From Clostridia bacterium (lineage in GTDB: Bacteria; Bacillota; Clostridia; Oscillospirales; CAG-382), in contig JAFYKY010000017.1 of assembly GCA_017537345.1 (NCBI GenBank), positions 1-64,000 of the forward strand: DNA of 64,000 bases, in the 5' to 3' direction. The position numbers were made by a program, and so were the translations under genes. Under the pieces are notes generated by a model that worked only from the letters and a program-made list of their open reading frames with translations, had not been told where the DNA came from and did no database searches. Below are positions 33,065 to 41,230 of this stretch, piece after piece. Positions within the stretch are counted from its first letter, which is position 1; each line of letters starts with the position of its first letter.

Positions 33065-33099
33065 TCCGCCTGCAGCCGATGTTTTTCGGCGCAGGCGGA
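33065..33099. terminator. Strong terminator, both strands
   Basis: A 9-bp stem (33065-33073 with 33091-33099) continues inward with GCCGA/TCGGC after one unpaired base. T-rich tracts follow on both strands, serving the convergent oxidoreductase and SLOG genes. Confidence 0.88.
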
Positions 33100-33106
33100 A
33101 ACTTTT

Positions 33107-33439
33107 TCAAATCAGCTTGTAAATTTTAACGGGTTTTCCCAGTTTTGCGGCGTACCGCCAGGTAAACACCGTTCCTCTGGAAGAACCGTCCCAGAATGCA
33201 ATAAGCATATCACAGCTTTCCGCAATAAGCTTGTTGCGTATAAGAGGCGCGCTTTTTCCGTGGCTTTCGTAATCGGGCTTGAATACGGTAAGAGGAATGT
33301 TTCTCAACCTTGCTTCACGTTCTGCCAGCTTATCCACTCCCACTGCGCCGCCGGTTATTATCTCTGTGGCTTCTTTGGGAATATATTGGGAAATATCTGC
33401 GTTTTTTATGCTTCTTGAGCCTACCACGGCAACCTTCAC
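33107..33439 (-). CDS. Small SLOG-family (DUF2493-like) protein
   Basis: 110 residues with a Rossmann-like fold: MKVAVVGSRSIKNADI, then IITGGAVGVDKLAEREARLRNI and a C-terminal IAFWDGSSRGTVFTWRYAAKLGK. The GSR and GGAxGVD motifs are those of the SLOG/DprA/LOG nucleotide-binding superfamily. Proteins of this small type bind nucleotides or nucleotide-derived ligands; the exact role is unknown. It is monocistronic. Confidence 0.82.
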   Translation of the reverse strand: MKVAVVGSRSIKNADISQYIPKEATEIITGGAVGVDKLAEREARLRNIPLTVFKPDYESHGKSAPLIRNKLIAESCDMLIAFWDGSSRGTVFTWRYAAKLGKPVKIYKLI

Positions 33440-33527
33440 GGTATCACCTCCGTGAAATAAGTATATATCTAATTTATGCTGTTGTCAACTTCGGCTTTAA
33501 TTTCTTTTTGAAAAGAGTTTTGTTTTT

Positions 33528-34724
33528 ATGAAATATTTTGTTTGCCTTGGTGACGGTATGGCGGATTACCGCTGTGCCGAGCTTAATAATAAAACACCTT
33601 TGGAGGCGGCGGATAAGCCTACTGTGGATAGACTTGCCTCGGGCGGAATTATGGGACTTTGCAAGACAGTGCCCGATAATATGGTTCCCGAATCCGATAC
33701 CGCCAATCTTTCCATTCTCGGTTATCCTCCCGAAATATATTCCGCAGGCAGATCTCCTCTGGAGGCGGTAAGCCTTGGAATAACTCTCGGCAAGGATCAG
33801 GCGGCAATACGAGCCAATCTGGTTTGCCTTACGGGAACGGGAGGATACGAAAATTTAATTATGGACGATAACACGGCAGGGGAGATAACCACCCCCGAAG
33901 CCCGTGAATTAATAGAGTATCTGGATAAAAACCTGCTTTGCGAAACTACCGACCGTATTTTTACGGGTATTTCGTACCGCCATTGTTTTATCACAGACAC
34001 CTGGAACGGTTTCAGGGATTTTACCCGTCCCCACGATATTATGGGGCAGTATATCGGTGAATATCTCCCGCCCGAACCTTATCTCACTCTGCAAAGACGC
34101 TCCTATGAACTGTTGGAAAACCACCCCGTTAACCTTAAAAGAGCGGCAGAGGGCAAGAAAAAGGCAAATTCCATCTGGCTGTGGAGTCCGGGAAAGAATC
34201 CCGCCCTGCCTTCCTTCAAGGAAACCTACGGGCTTGACGGCGCCGTGGTCTGCGCAGTCGATCTTATAAAAGGCATCGGTCTGTGCGCGGGTATGGAGGT
34301 TCCTTCGGTAAAAGGCGCCACCGGCGGAACCGATACCGATTACCGCGCAAAAGAAAAAGAGGCGGAAAAGCAGTTCCTTTCGGGCAAAGATCTGGTATAT
34401 CTCCACGTGGAAGCGCCGGATGAATACGGACATCAGGGAAACCCTGCGGGCAAAAAGACCGCTATCGAAAAGCTGGATTCGGAAATAATTGCGCCTATGC
34501 TTGATTTTCTTAACGCTTACGGCGAAGATTACCGCATTATGTTTTTGCCCGATCATTATACTCCCGTTTCCACCCGCACCCACGCAAGAGGCGAAGTTCC
34601 CTTTATCATTTATGACAGCCGCCGTCAGGTATATCCCATAAGAAAATATACCGAAGAAGAGGCGCGCGACGGCATCTACGTTCCCACGGGACCCGATCTT
34701 ATGAAGATCTTTTTGGAAAAATAA
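33528..34724 (+). CDS. apgM: Cofactor-independent phosphoglycerate mutase (archaeal type)
   Basis: 398 residues of the alkaline phosphatase superfamily. The start YFVCLGDGMADY (metal Asp) and ESDTANLSILGY (nucleophile Ser region), then YLHVEAPDEYGHQGN and FLPDHYTPVSTRTHARGEVPF contain the Asp and His ligands. It interconverts 2- and 3-phosphoglycerate in glycolysis. It converges with dapA, with one base between stops and no clear terminator, so the two messages overlap. Confidence 0.93.
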   Translation: MKYFVCLGDGMADYRCAELNNKTPLEAADKPTVDRLASGGIMGLCKTVPDNMVPESDTANLSILGYPPEIYSAGRSPLEAVSLGITLGKDQAAIRANLVCLTGTGGYENLIMDDNTAGEITTPEARELIEYLDKNLLCETTDRIFTGISYRHCFITDTWNGFRDFTRPHDIMGQYIGEYLPPEPYLTLQRRSYELLENHPVNLKRAAEGKKKANSIWLWSPGKNPALPSFKETYGLDGAVVCAVDLIKGIGLCAGMEVPSVKGATGGTDTDYRAKEKEAEKQFLSGKDLVYLHVEAPDEYGHQGNPAGKKTAIEKLDSEIIAPMLDFLNAYGEDYRIMFLPDHYTPVSTRTHARGEVPFIIYDSRRQVYPIRKYTEEEARDGIYVPTGPDLMKIFLEK

Positions 34725-34725
34725 A

Positions 34726-35559
34726 TTATTCCGCGTACAAGGGCGGACGGAGCACGTACTCTGTCAGCCCTTTTTCATATAAATATTTTTTTATGGGAAT
34801 GGGGTTTACGGATGAAAAAAGCTGTTTTATCAAGGGCATCAGGGAAAGCTGTATCCGTAACGCTCCCGCTGTATCGCCTTCGAACCATCTGTTGCACATC
34901 TCCTGCGTTTTTTCGGGAACGGCATTGGAAACCACGGAAATTATACCGATCCCGCCTACCGAAAGTATGGGCAGATTAATTTCATCGCTTCCGGAATAGA
35001 TATGCATTTCTCCGCAAAGGGATTTAAGCTCGGTTATCTGCGCCATGTTTCCGCTCGCTTCTTTTATGCCAAACAGATTCGGTATTTCCCACAGCTCCTT
35101 TGCCGTGGCGGGCAATATGTTCACACACGTTCTGGAAGGCACGTTGTAAGCTATAACAGGAAGAGGGGACGCGTCGCAGATATCTTTATAATACCTTATT
35201 ATTCCATCTTGCGTGGTTTTGTTGTAATATGGCGTGACCGCCAGAATTCCGTCTGCTCCCGCCTCGTATGCGTCTTTTGTAAAAGCTACCGCCTTCTTCG
35301 TATCGTTACACCCCGTACCCGCAATTACAGCGCAGTCGTTTTTTACAAAATCCTTGGCTTTGTATATGATCTCCGCCTTTTCTTCGCGTTCAAGCGTGGA
35401 CGCTTCGCCTGTTGTACCGCACATTATCAAAGCGCCCGCTCCCGCTTTCAACTGAATTTCCATCAGCTTTTTCAAGCTTTCGTAATCTACGGTCAGGTCT
35501 TTTTTGAAGGGAGTTATCATAGCCGTGCCGGTGCCTACAAAAATGGGAAGTTTTTTCAT
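34726..35559 (-). CDS. dapA: 4-hydroxy-tetrahydrodipicolinate synthase
   Basis: 277 residues. The Schiff-base lysine K166 is in GIKEASGN; Y138 is in AYNVPSRT and the GTTGEASTL loop holds the threonines. I chose the ATG at 35559 (MKKLPIF), with GGAAAGAGAG upstream; the open frame extends 25 codons further but without a ribosome site. It condenses pyruvate with aspartate semialdehyde for lysine, meso-DAP and the dipicolinate of spores. It is slightly short at the C terminus compared with E. coli DapA. Confidence 0.94.
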   Translation of the reverse strand: MKKLPIFVGTGTAMITPFKKDLTVDYESLKKLMEIQLKAGAGALIMCGTTGEASTLEREEKAEIIYKAKDFVKNDCAVIAGTGCNDTKKAVAFTKDAYEAGADGILAVTPYYNKTTQDGIIRYYKDICDASPLPVIAYNVPSRTCVNILPATAKELWEIPNLFGIKEASGNMAQITELKSLCGEMHIYSGSDEINLPILSVGGIGIISVVSNAVPEKTQEMCNRWFEGDTAGALRIQLSLMPLIKQLFSSVNPIPIKKYLYEKGLTEYVLRPPLYAE

Positions 35560-35590
35560 AAAAATATCTCTCTTTCCTGCGTTAACGGTC

Positions 35591-35619
35591 TTTACAACGG
35601 AATAAAAATATTGTATAAT
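35591..35619 (+). promoter_or_regulatory. Promoter of the queA-miaA run
   Basis: TTTACA (35591-35596), 17 bases, TATAAT (35614-35619). It starts the long plus-strand gene run. Confidence 0.65.
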
Positions 35620-35680
35620 AAAGAGTAAACTCAAAGTGGGTTACTGTACACATTTTATGCTTTGTAAGGATAATTTGATA

Positions 35681-36724
35681 ATGGATCTTACCAGATTAAA
35701 TACATATTTTTACCACCTTCCGGGGGAGCTTATCGCGCAGACACCGTCGGATAAGCGGGATATGTCACGAATGCTGGTGCTTGATAAAACAAGCGGGAAC
35801 ATCACCCATAAGCATTTTTGCGATATAACCGAATTTCTTCGCCCCGGCGATACCTTGGTCATTAACGATACCAAGGTTATCCCCGCCCGTATTTTCGGTG
35901 TTAACCCCAAAAGATCGGGCGAGATAGAAACGGTGCTTCTTCACCGCGTAAACGGCAAAGAGGGCGAGGTATGGGAATGTCTTACCCGTCCCGGAAAAAA
36001 GACGGGTGTGGGGGATACGGTCGTATACGGCGATGGCGAGCTTGTCGGCGAGATCATCTCCGTTTGCGAAGGCGGCACCCGTGAAATACGCTTTTCCTAT
36101 AACGGCGTTTTTCCCGAAATACTTGATAAGATCGGCACAATGCCTCTGCCTCCGTATATAACGAAAAGGCTTGAGGATAAAAACCGTTACCAGACGGTGT
36201 ATGCCGCTCACGATGGATCCGCCGCCGCCCCTACCGCGGGATTGCATTTCACACCCGAACTGCTGGAGAAGATCCGTAATATGGGTGTAAACGTGGAAAA
36301 GGTTTTGCTTCACGTGGGGCTCGGCACGTTCCGTCCCGTAAAAGAGGACGTTATTACCGACCATAAGATGCATACCGAATATATAAAGGTCACTCCCGAA
36401 ACAGCGGCTCGTATAAACGAAAGCCGCAAAGCAGGGGGCAGAATAATATCCGTAGGCACCACAAGCACCCGCACCCTTGAATCCGTAACCGATGAAAACG
36501 GTATCGTTCATCCTTTTGAGGGAGAAACGGGAATATTTATATATCCCGGTTATAAATTCAAAGCCGTTGATTGCCAGATAACCAATTTCCACCTGCCGGA
36601 AAGCACTTTGCTTATGCTTATCTGCGCTTTCGCCGGATATGAAAACGCTATGAACGCATACAACACCGCCGTTGAAGAAAAATACCGTTTCTTCTCCTTT
36701 GGCGACGCTATGCTTATTATATGA
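35681..36724 (+). CDS. queA: tRNA preQ1(34) S-adenosylmethionine ribosyltransferase-isomerase
   Basis: 347 residues from the ATG at 35681 ([20 protein letters not shown]), with AAGGAT upstream. Typical blocks are [32 protein letters not shown] and [11 protein letters not shown]. It transfers the ribosyl part of SAM to preQ1 in tRNA, making epoxyqueuosine. No other queuosine gene lies nearby. It overlaps miaA by four bases (ATGA), so two tRNA modification genes are coupled. Confidence 0.95.
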   Translation: MDLTRLNTYFYHLPGELIAQTPSDKRDMSRMLVLDKTSGNITHKHFCDITEFLRPGDTLVINDTKVIPARIFGVNPKRSGEIETVLLHRVNGKEGEVWECLTRPGKKTGVGDTVVYGDGELVGEIISVCEGGTREIRFSYNGVFPEILDKIGTMPLPPYITKRLEDKNRYQTVYAAHDGSAAAPTAGLHFTPELLEKIRNMGVNVEKVLLHVGLGTFRPVKEDVITDHKMHTEYIKVTPETAARINESRKAGGRIISVGTTSTRTLESVTDENGIVHPFEGETGIFIYPGYKFKAVDCQITNFHLPESTLLMLICAFAGYENAMNAYNTAVEEKYRFFSFGDAMLII

Positions 36725-37659
36725 TCGATATGAAAAATAAAGTTATCGTCATACTCGGTCCCACCGCATCGGGCAAGACGGGGCTGGGTATCCGGCTTGC
36801 CAAAGCTCTTAACGGCGAAATTATCAGCGGGGACAGTATGCAGGTGTACAAGGGTATGGATATCGGCACCGCCAAGCCCGATACGGCAGAGCGGGAAGGA
36901 ATACCCCATCATCTTATAGATATACTGGATATTTCCGAAAAATTCTCGGTAGCATCATTTTGCGATCTTGCAGCCAAAGCGGTAGAGGATATATGCTCCC
37001 GCGGAAAAACGCCCGTTATCGTCGGCGGCACGGGAATGTATATAGAAACTCTCGTTTCCGGCAGACTGTACGAAACGGAAACGGCAGACGAGGAAAAACG
37101 CAGAGAATATCAGCGCTTTGCCCAAGAAAACGGAGCGTTGGCGCTCCACGCGAGATTGGCGGAGTTGGACCCTGTGTCTGCGGAAAAAATACATCCAAAC
37201 AATATAAAACGCGTTATCCGCGCCATAGAAATGGCAGAGATGGGCGGAAGCGCCAAGTCTGTGCTGGAGGAAAATTCGGTGGCTCGAAAGCCCTTCGAAT
37301 CCCTTATGCTTTATCTCACTCCCGCCGATCGGGAAACTATGTATTCTCGTATCAACAAGCGGGTGGATATTATGATGGAGATGGGCTTGCTTGACGAGGT
37401 CAAGCGGCTTGACGGTATGGGCTTGCGTGAAACTCCCACGGCATCTCAGGCTATCGGTTACAAAGAATTTTTCCCCTTTATAGATGGAAACGCTTCCCTT
37501 GAGGAGTGCGTGGAAAAACTAAAACAGCACACCCGCAATTACGCAAAACGGCAGACAACTTATTTCGGCCATATGGCAGATCTCGTTCCTGTCTGCGCTT
37601 CTGAAAACAGCGGAGAAACCGCTAAAAGGATATGTGAACAATGGTTAAAAACGCTTTAA
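36721..37659 (+). CDS. miaA: tRNA dimethylallyltransferase
   Basis: 312 residues. The P-loop is [10 protein letters not shown], followed by [19 protein letters not shown] with the catalytic Asp/Ser, and [19 protein letters not shown] marks the C-terminal part. It adds a dimethylallyl group to A37 of tRNAs reading UNN codons. It overlaps queA at its start and the HlyD-like gene by 19 bases at its end. Confidence 0.96.
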   Translation: MIDMKNKVIVILGPTASGKTGLGIRLAKALNGEIISGDSMQVYKGMDIGTAKPDTAEREGIPHHLIDILDISEKFSVASFCDLAAKAVEDICSRGKTPVIVGGTGMYIETLVSGRLYETETADEEKRREYQRFAQENGALALHARLAELDPVSAEKIHPNNIKRVIRAIEMAEMGGSAKSVLEENSVARKPFESLMLYLTPADRETMYSRINKRVDIMMEMGLLDEVKRLDGMGLRETPTASQAIGYKEFFPFIDGNASLEECVEKLKQHTRNYAKRQTTYFGHMADLVPVCASENSGETAKRICEQWLKTL

Positions 37660-38885
37660 AACAGATCGGCACCGCGCTTATATCCGTTGCCATAATTTTA
37701 TATATTTTGCTTCAGCTGGTGCTTTCCGTAGGCGATACCGTGGAAACGGAAAACGCAATGTTCCAGAAGGCAGAGCAAAAGGTAGAACTTACGGCTTTTC
37801 TTTTCAGGGATGAAACCGTGCTTAATTCCGGCACCGTTGGTACCAACTCTTATTTCGCAGAGGATGGAGAGAAGGTAACCAAGGGCGAGGAGGTTTGCTC
37901 CACCTACAGCGAAGCGGCGGATGCAAACGCTCAGGAAAGAATAAAACAGCTTAAAAAACGTATAGAAATACTTGAAAAAAGCGGAGTGGGCAACGGTGTT
38001 TCCGTTTCCGACCACAAAATAATCGATTCCCGCATAAGCAGTCACGTTCTTGAGCTGGTGCTGGGAATTTCAAGCGGCAATTACGATTCCGCCATCCGCA
38101 CGGGCGACGAACTGCTTATACAGGAAAACCGCAGATACGCTCTTACCCAGACGTTGAACGATTATTCTATGCAGATAAGCGCCTGCAACGCGGAAATTGC
38201 CCGTCTTGAAGCGGGATTTACGGGGGATAAAATAACCACTCTCGCTTCCGATAACGGATATTACTATTCTTCGGTGGACGGATACGAAAATCTCTTTACC
38301 GCAGATGCGGTATCCACCCTTACTCTTGATAATTTCGATACTATCGTATCTTCCCAACCGGATACGAATATTATCACCGGCGCCGCGGGAAAGATCGCTA
38401 CCTCTGCATATTGGTACATAGCCTGCAAGACCACAAGAGAAGCTTTCGGTCTTTACACGGTGGGGAACACCTACAAAGTAACGTTCCCGTATTCTGCGGA
38501 TACCGAGTGCGAAATGCTTCTTTCCAAGGTGATAGCCCAGACGGATACCGATGAGATAGTGCTTATCTTCTCTACCAAAACCATTCCCGCAGAGCTTAAC
38601 TTTACAAGAAGACAAACCGTAAACGTGGTAAAGGAAAGCTTTGAAGGAATAAGAGTTTCCGCTTCTGCCGTCCGCGTGCTTGACGGTGTGAGAGGGGTAT
38701 ACGTTTTGGACGGTAACACGGTGGTTTTCAAAAAAATAACCGTTTTACACGATGATAACGGCGCTTACATCTGCGCTTTGCCCGATGAAAGCAACAAAGC
38801 TTACGTTTCTGCGGACAGGCTTTCCTTGTACGATCTGGTTATCGTTTCGGGTACGGATATTTACGTGGGGAAGGTGTTATCTTGA
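37641..38885 (+). CDS. HlyD-like membrane protein of the sepF cluster
   Basis: 414 residues. One membrane helix near the N terminus (about 9-32), then a short beta segment (VELTAFLFRDETVLNS...GEKVTKGEEVCSTYS) resembling a biotinyl-lipoyl half motif, a coiled coil (85-115 and 145-185) and a beta-rich C terminus. This is the HlyD/membrane-fusion layout, and a gene of this kind is common upstream of yggS-sepF in Clostridia. No transporter lies beside it, so a role in cell division or envelope is more likely than efflux; that is inference. AAGGAT is upstream, within miaA. Confidence 0.75.
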   Translation: MVKNALKQIGTALISVAIILYILLQLVLSVGDTVETENAMFQKAEQKVELTAFLFRDETVLNSGTVGTNSYFAEDGEKVTKGEEVCSTYSEAADANAQERIKQLKKRIEILEKSGVGNGVSVSDHKIIDSRISSHVLELVLGISSGNYDSAIRTGDELLIQENRRYALTQTLNDYSMQISACNAEIARLEAGFTGDKITTLASDNGYYYSSVDGYENLFTADAVSTLTLDNFDTIVSSQPDTNIITGAAGKIATSAYWYIACKTTREAFGLYTVGNTYKVTFPYSADTECEMLLSKVIAQTDTDEIVLIFSTKTIPAELNFTRRQTVNVVKESFEGIRVSASAVRVLDGVRGVYVLDGNTVVFKKITVLHDDNGAYICALPDESNKAYVSADRLSLYDLVIVSGTDIYVGKVLS

Positions 38886-39550
38886 CAAACGTTTCCGAAA
38901 TGCTTAAAAGCATAAACGAAATAAAAAATTCTCTTCCCGAAGGTGTGACCTTGGTGGCGGCGACAAAGACCGTCCCTGCGGAAACGATCAATCTTGCCAT
39001 AGAAGCGGGCATAACGGATATCGGCGAAAACCGTCCCGAAGAGCTTTGTGAAAAATATCCTCTGCTTAAAAAGGACGGAGTGCGTTTTCACCTTATCGGC
39101 GGATTGCAGACCCGCAAGGTAAAAAGCATTATCGGTATGGTGGATATGATCCAATCTCTTGACAGACCTTCTCTTGCAAAGGAAATAGATAAACGCAGTA
39201 AAGAGATAGGGAAAATAACCGAATGTCTTATAGAGATTAATCTGGGTAAGGAAGAGGGAAAGTCCGGCGTGTATCCCGAAGATGCTTTGGGATTTTATCT
39301 TTCTCTTGAAAAGTATTCAAATATCCGCATAAGGGGGGTAATGGCAGTGCCTCCCGTGGGAAAAACCCAAGAATACTATAATATTTTATATAAAATATAC
39401 GCTGACATCTTGAAAAAATCGAAAAATAGTGATAAAATAGATATAATATCTGTAGGTATGTCTTCAGATTACGAACAAGCGGTTTCACTCGGGTCGAATA
39501 TGGTCCGTGTGGGCAGCAAAATTTTTGGAAAAAGAAATTATTTAGTATAA
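38882..39550 (+). CDS. PLP homeostasis protein, YggS/YlmE family
   Basis: 222 residues. The PLP lysine is in LVAATKTVPAE, with IGENRPEE and FHLIGGLQTRKVKSI following and SVGMSSDYEQAVSLGSNMVRVGSKIFG at the end, all standard for YggS. It keeps free PLP low and is tied to cell division genes in Gram-positives. The start is TTG at 38882, overlapping the previous stop (TTGA), with AAGGTG upstream; an ATG at 38900 is the alternative. Confidence 0.93.
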   Translation: MTNVSEMLKSINEIKNSLPEGVTLVAATKTVPAETINLAIEAGITDIGENRPEELCEKYPLLKKDGVRFHLIGGLQTRKVKSIIGMVDMIQSLDRPSLAKEIDKRSKEIGKITECLIEINLGKEEGKSGVYPEDALGFYLSLEKYSNIRIRGVMAVPPVGKTQEYYNILYKIYADILKKSKNSDKIDIISVGMSSDYEQAVSLGSNMVRVGSKIFGKRNYLV

Positions 39551-39566
39551 AAACGGAGGAACAACC

Positions 39567-40010
39567 ATGGGATTCATGAAGAGCATTTCCAATCTTTTTA
39601 AACCGGACGACGAATACGTAGACGAAAACGAGTATACCGAAGAGGAGTACGAGGACGAGGCTCCCGTAAGAGAGAGCAGACCCGCAAGACCCGCAGGCAG
39701 CGCATCTTCCAACGCATCTCTTGAGATGAAGATCATCAAGCCTGAAAGATACGAGGACGTTACCGGTATCGCACAGCATCTTTTGCACCGCCGCACCGTA
39801 GTTCTCAACCTTGAGAACACCAACAAGGAAACTATAAGAAGAATAATAGACTTCCTTTCCGGCGTAGCTTTTGCTATCGGCGGCAATCTTAACCGCGTAG
39901 CAAATTCCACCTACGTTATCACCCCCAAGAACGTTGAACTTTCTGATGATCAGAAGGATACTTCTGCAGAAGAAAAAAACGTAAATAACGCCCCCAGAGA
40001 ACTTTTTTAA
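39567..40010 (+). CDS. sepF: Cell division protein SepF
   Basis: 147 residues. The N-terminal amphipathic helix MGFMKSISNLFKP binds membrane. A low-complexity acidic linker follows (20-45), then the compact core IIKPERYEDVTGIAQHLLHRRTVVLNLE...RIIDFLSGVAFAIGG, which forms rings and binds FtsZ. A short Asp/Glu tail ends it. CGGAGG precedes the ATG. Confidence 0.95.
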   Translation: MGFMKSISNLFKPDDEYVDENEYTEEEYEDEAPVRESRPARPAGSASSNASLEMKIIKPERYEDVTGIAQHLLHRRTVVLNLENTNKETIRRIIDFLSGVAFAIGGNLNRVANSTYVITPKNVELSDDQKDTSAEEKNVNNAPRELF

Positions 40011-40031
40011 TCACGTAACGGAGCGTTTGTT

Positions 40032-40316
40032 TTGAACATAGTTTTATACACGTTGGCAAGCATGGTGGAGGTTTTCCTCTGCCTGCTTTCTCTTGCCATA
40101 GTTTTGAGGGTCATTTTGCCGGTTCTGGGGTTTGAGGAAGGTGTGCTTTTGGGGTTGTGCATTGTGCTCAGCGAGCCGGTTGTGGCTCCCGTAAGAGCGC
40201 TTTTATCCAAAAGCGAATTTTTTCAGTCTTCCCCTATGGATTTTTCATATACGGTAACAATACTCATAATCCTTGTAATAAATATCTTAATGCCCACGGC
40301 AAGCACATTCATTTGA
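40032..40316 (+). CDS. yggT: YggT family membrane protein
   Basis: 94 residues with two hydrophobic segments (about 3-30 and 70-92) and the family motif EPVVAPVRALL between them. It is found with sepF and divIVA across Firmicutes and is thought to aid the division or turgor machinery. The start is TTG at 40032, with CGGAGCG eight bases ahead. Confidence 0.9.
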   Translation: MNIVLYTLASMVEVFLCLLSLAIVLRVILPVLGFEEGVLLGLCIVLSEPVVAPVRALLSKSEFFQSSPMDFSYTVTILIILVINILMPTASTFI

Positions 40317-40336
40317 TTTAAAGGGGGTAGTGTCGG

Positions 40337-41215
40337 ATGCTGGCACCGCACGAACTTAAAAATAAAACCTTCGGCAAAAGCCTTAAAGGCTATAACGTAG
40401 CCGAGGTGGATGATTATATCAATTTTCTCATTGATAAATACACCGAAGTGTATCGCGAGAATATCGAATTGGACAGAAAGCTCCGTATCGTAGTTACCAA
40501 TCTGGACGAAATACGCGATGAAGAAGAGTCTATACGCAATACTCTCGTTTCCGCACAGAAAATGGGTGAGAAAATAATACGCGATGCCAACGAGCGTGCA
40601 GACATTATTACCGAATCCATTAAAAAGCGTTGCGATTCCGTTATCGAAGATTTTAAGATACAGATCGCAAAAGAAAAAGAAGAATTATGGACAGTACGCG
40701 CAACCGTTCTGGATTTTAAGAAGAAGCTTTTTGAAGCTTACCGTACCCAGATCGAAGAGGTGCGCAATATTTCGGTCAACGAGCTGGAAGAGCTTGTTTT
40801 GCCTTCCGACAGCGAGCTTGTGGGAAAGATCTTCGGCGAAGTAAAGGCTACTATCGAAGAAGAGATCAGATCCGAGCGTGTGCGCAGAGAGCAAGAGGAG
40901 ATAATCCGCCGTGCAGAGGAAGAACAGCAGGCAGAGCAGGAGCTTGATGAAAGCGATATCTCCATACCGCATTTCACCTCGCCCGAACCTTCTCCTTCGG
41001 ATACCATAATTCTCCCTGCGGACGAAATGCCCATAGAGGAGCCGGACGACGAATTGCGCAAGATCATAGAAGAAAATATTGCTTTGGAACAGGCTTCCGA
41101 ACCGGATCCCGCCGCAACGGTGGTTCTTCCCGATATCGAAACCAAGACCGAGGAAAAAAACATTTGCTCGGACGAGGAAATGTATAAACTATTTAACGAA
41201 GACGACGAAGACTAA
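40337..41215 (+). CDS. divIVA: DivIVA domain protein
   Basis: 292 residues. The lipid-binding N terminus is LAPHELKNKTFGKSLKGYNVAEVDDYINFL. It is followed by coiled coils to about 115, a linker, a second coiled coil (about 155-205), and a long acidic tail with Pro/Ser stretches. It marks curved membranes at poles and septa. The acidic C terminus (about 205-292) is longer than in Bacillus. AAAGGGGG precedes the ATG. Confidence 0.94.
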   Translation: MLAPHELKNKTFGKSLKGYNVAEVDDYINFLIDKYTEVYRENIELDRKLRIVVTNLDEIRDEEESIRNTLVSAQKMGEKIIRDANERADIITESIKKRCDSVIEDFKIQIAKEKEELWTVRATVLDFKKKLFEAYRTQIEEVRNISVNELEELVLPSDSELVGKIFGEVKATIEEEIRSERVRREQEEIIRRAEEEQQAEQELDESDISIPHFTSPEPSPSDTIILPADEMPIEEPDDELRKIIEENIALEQASEPDPAATVVLPDIETKTEEKNICSDEEMYKLFNEDDED

Positions 41216-41230
41216 GGAGTACTCAAAAAA

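Noticed and set aside
35620..35680. A preQ1 riboswitch before queA
   Set aside because: A small hairpin (CAAAG/CTTTG) is present but the conserved preQ1-I or -II sequence was not recognised.
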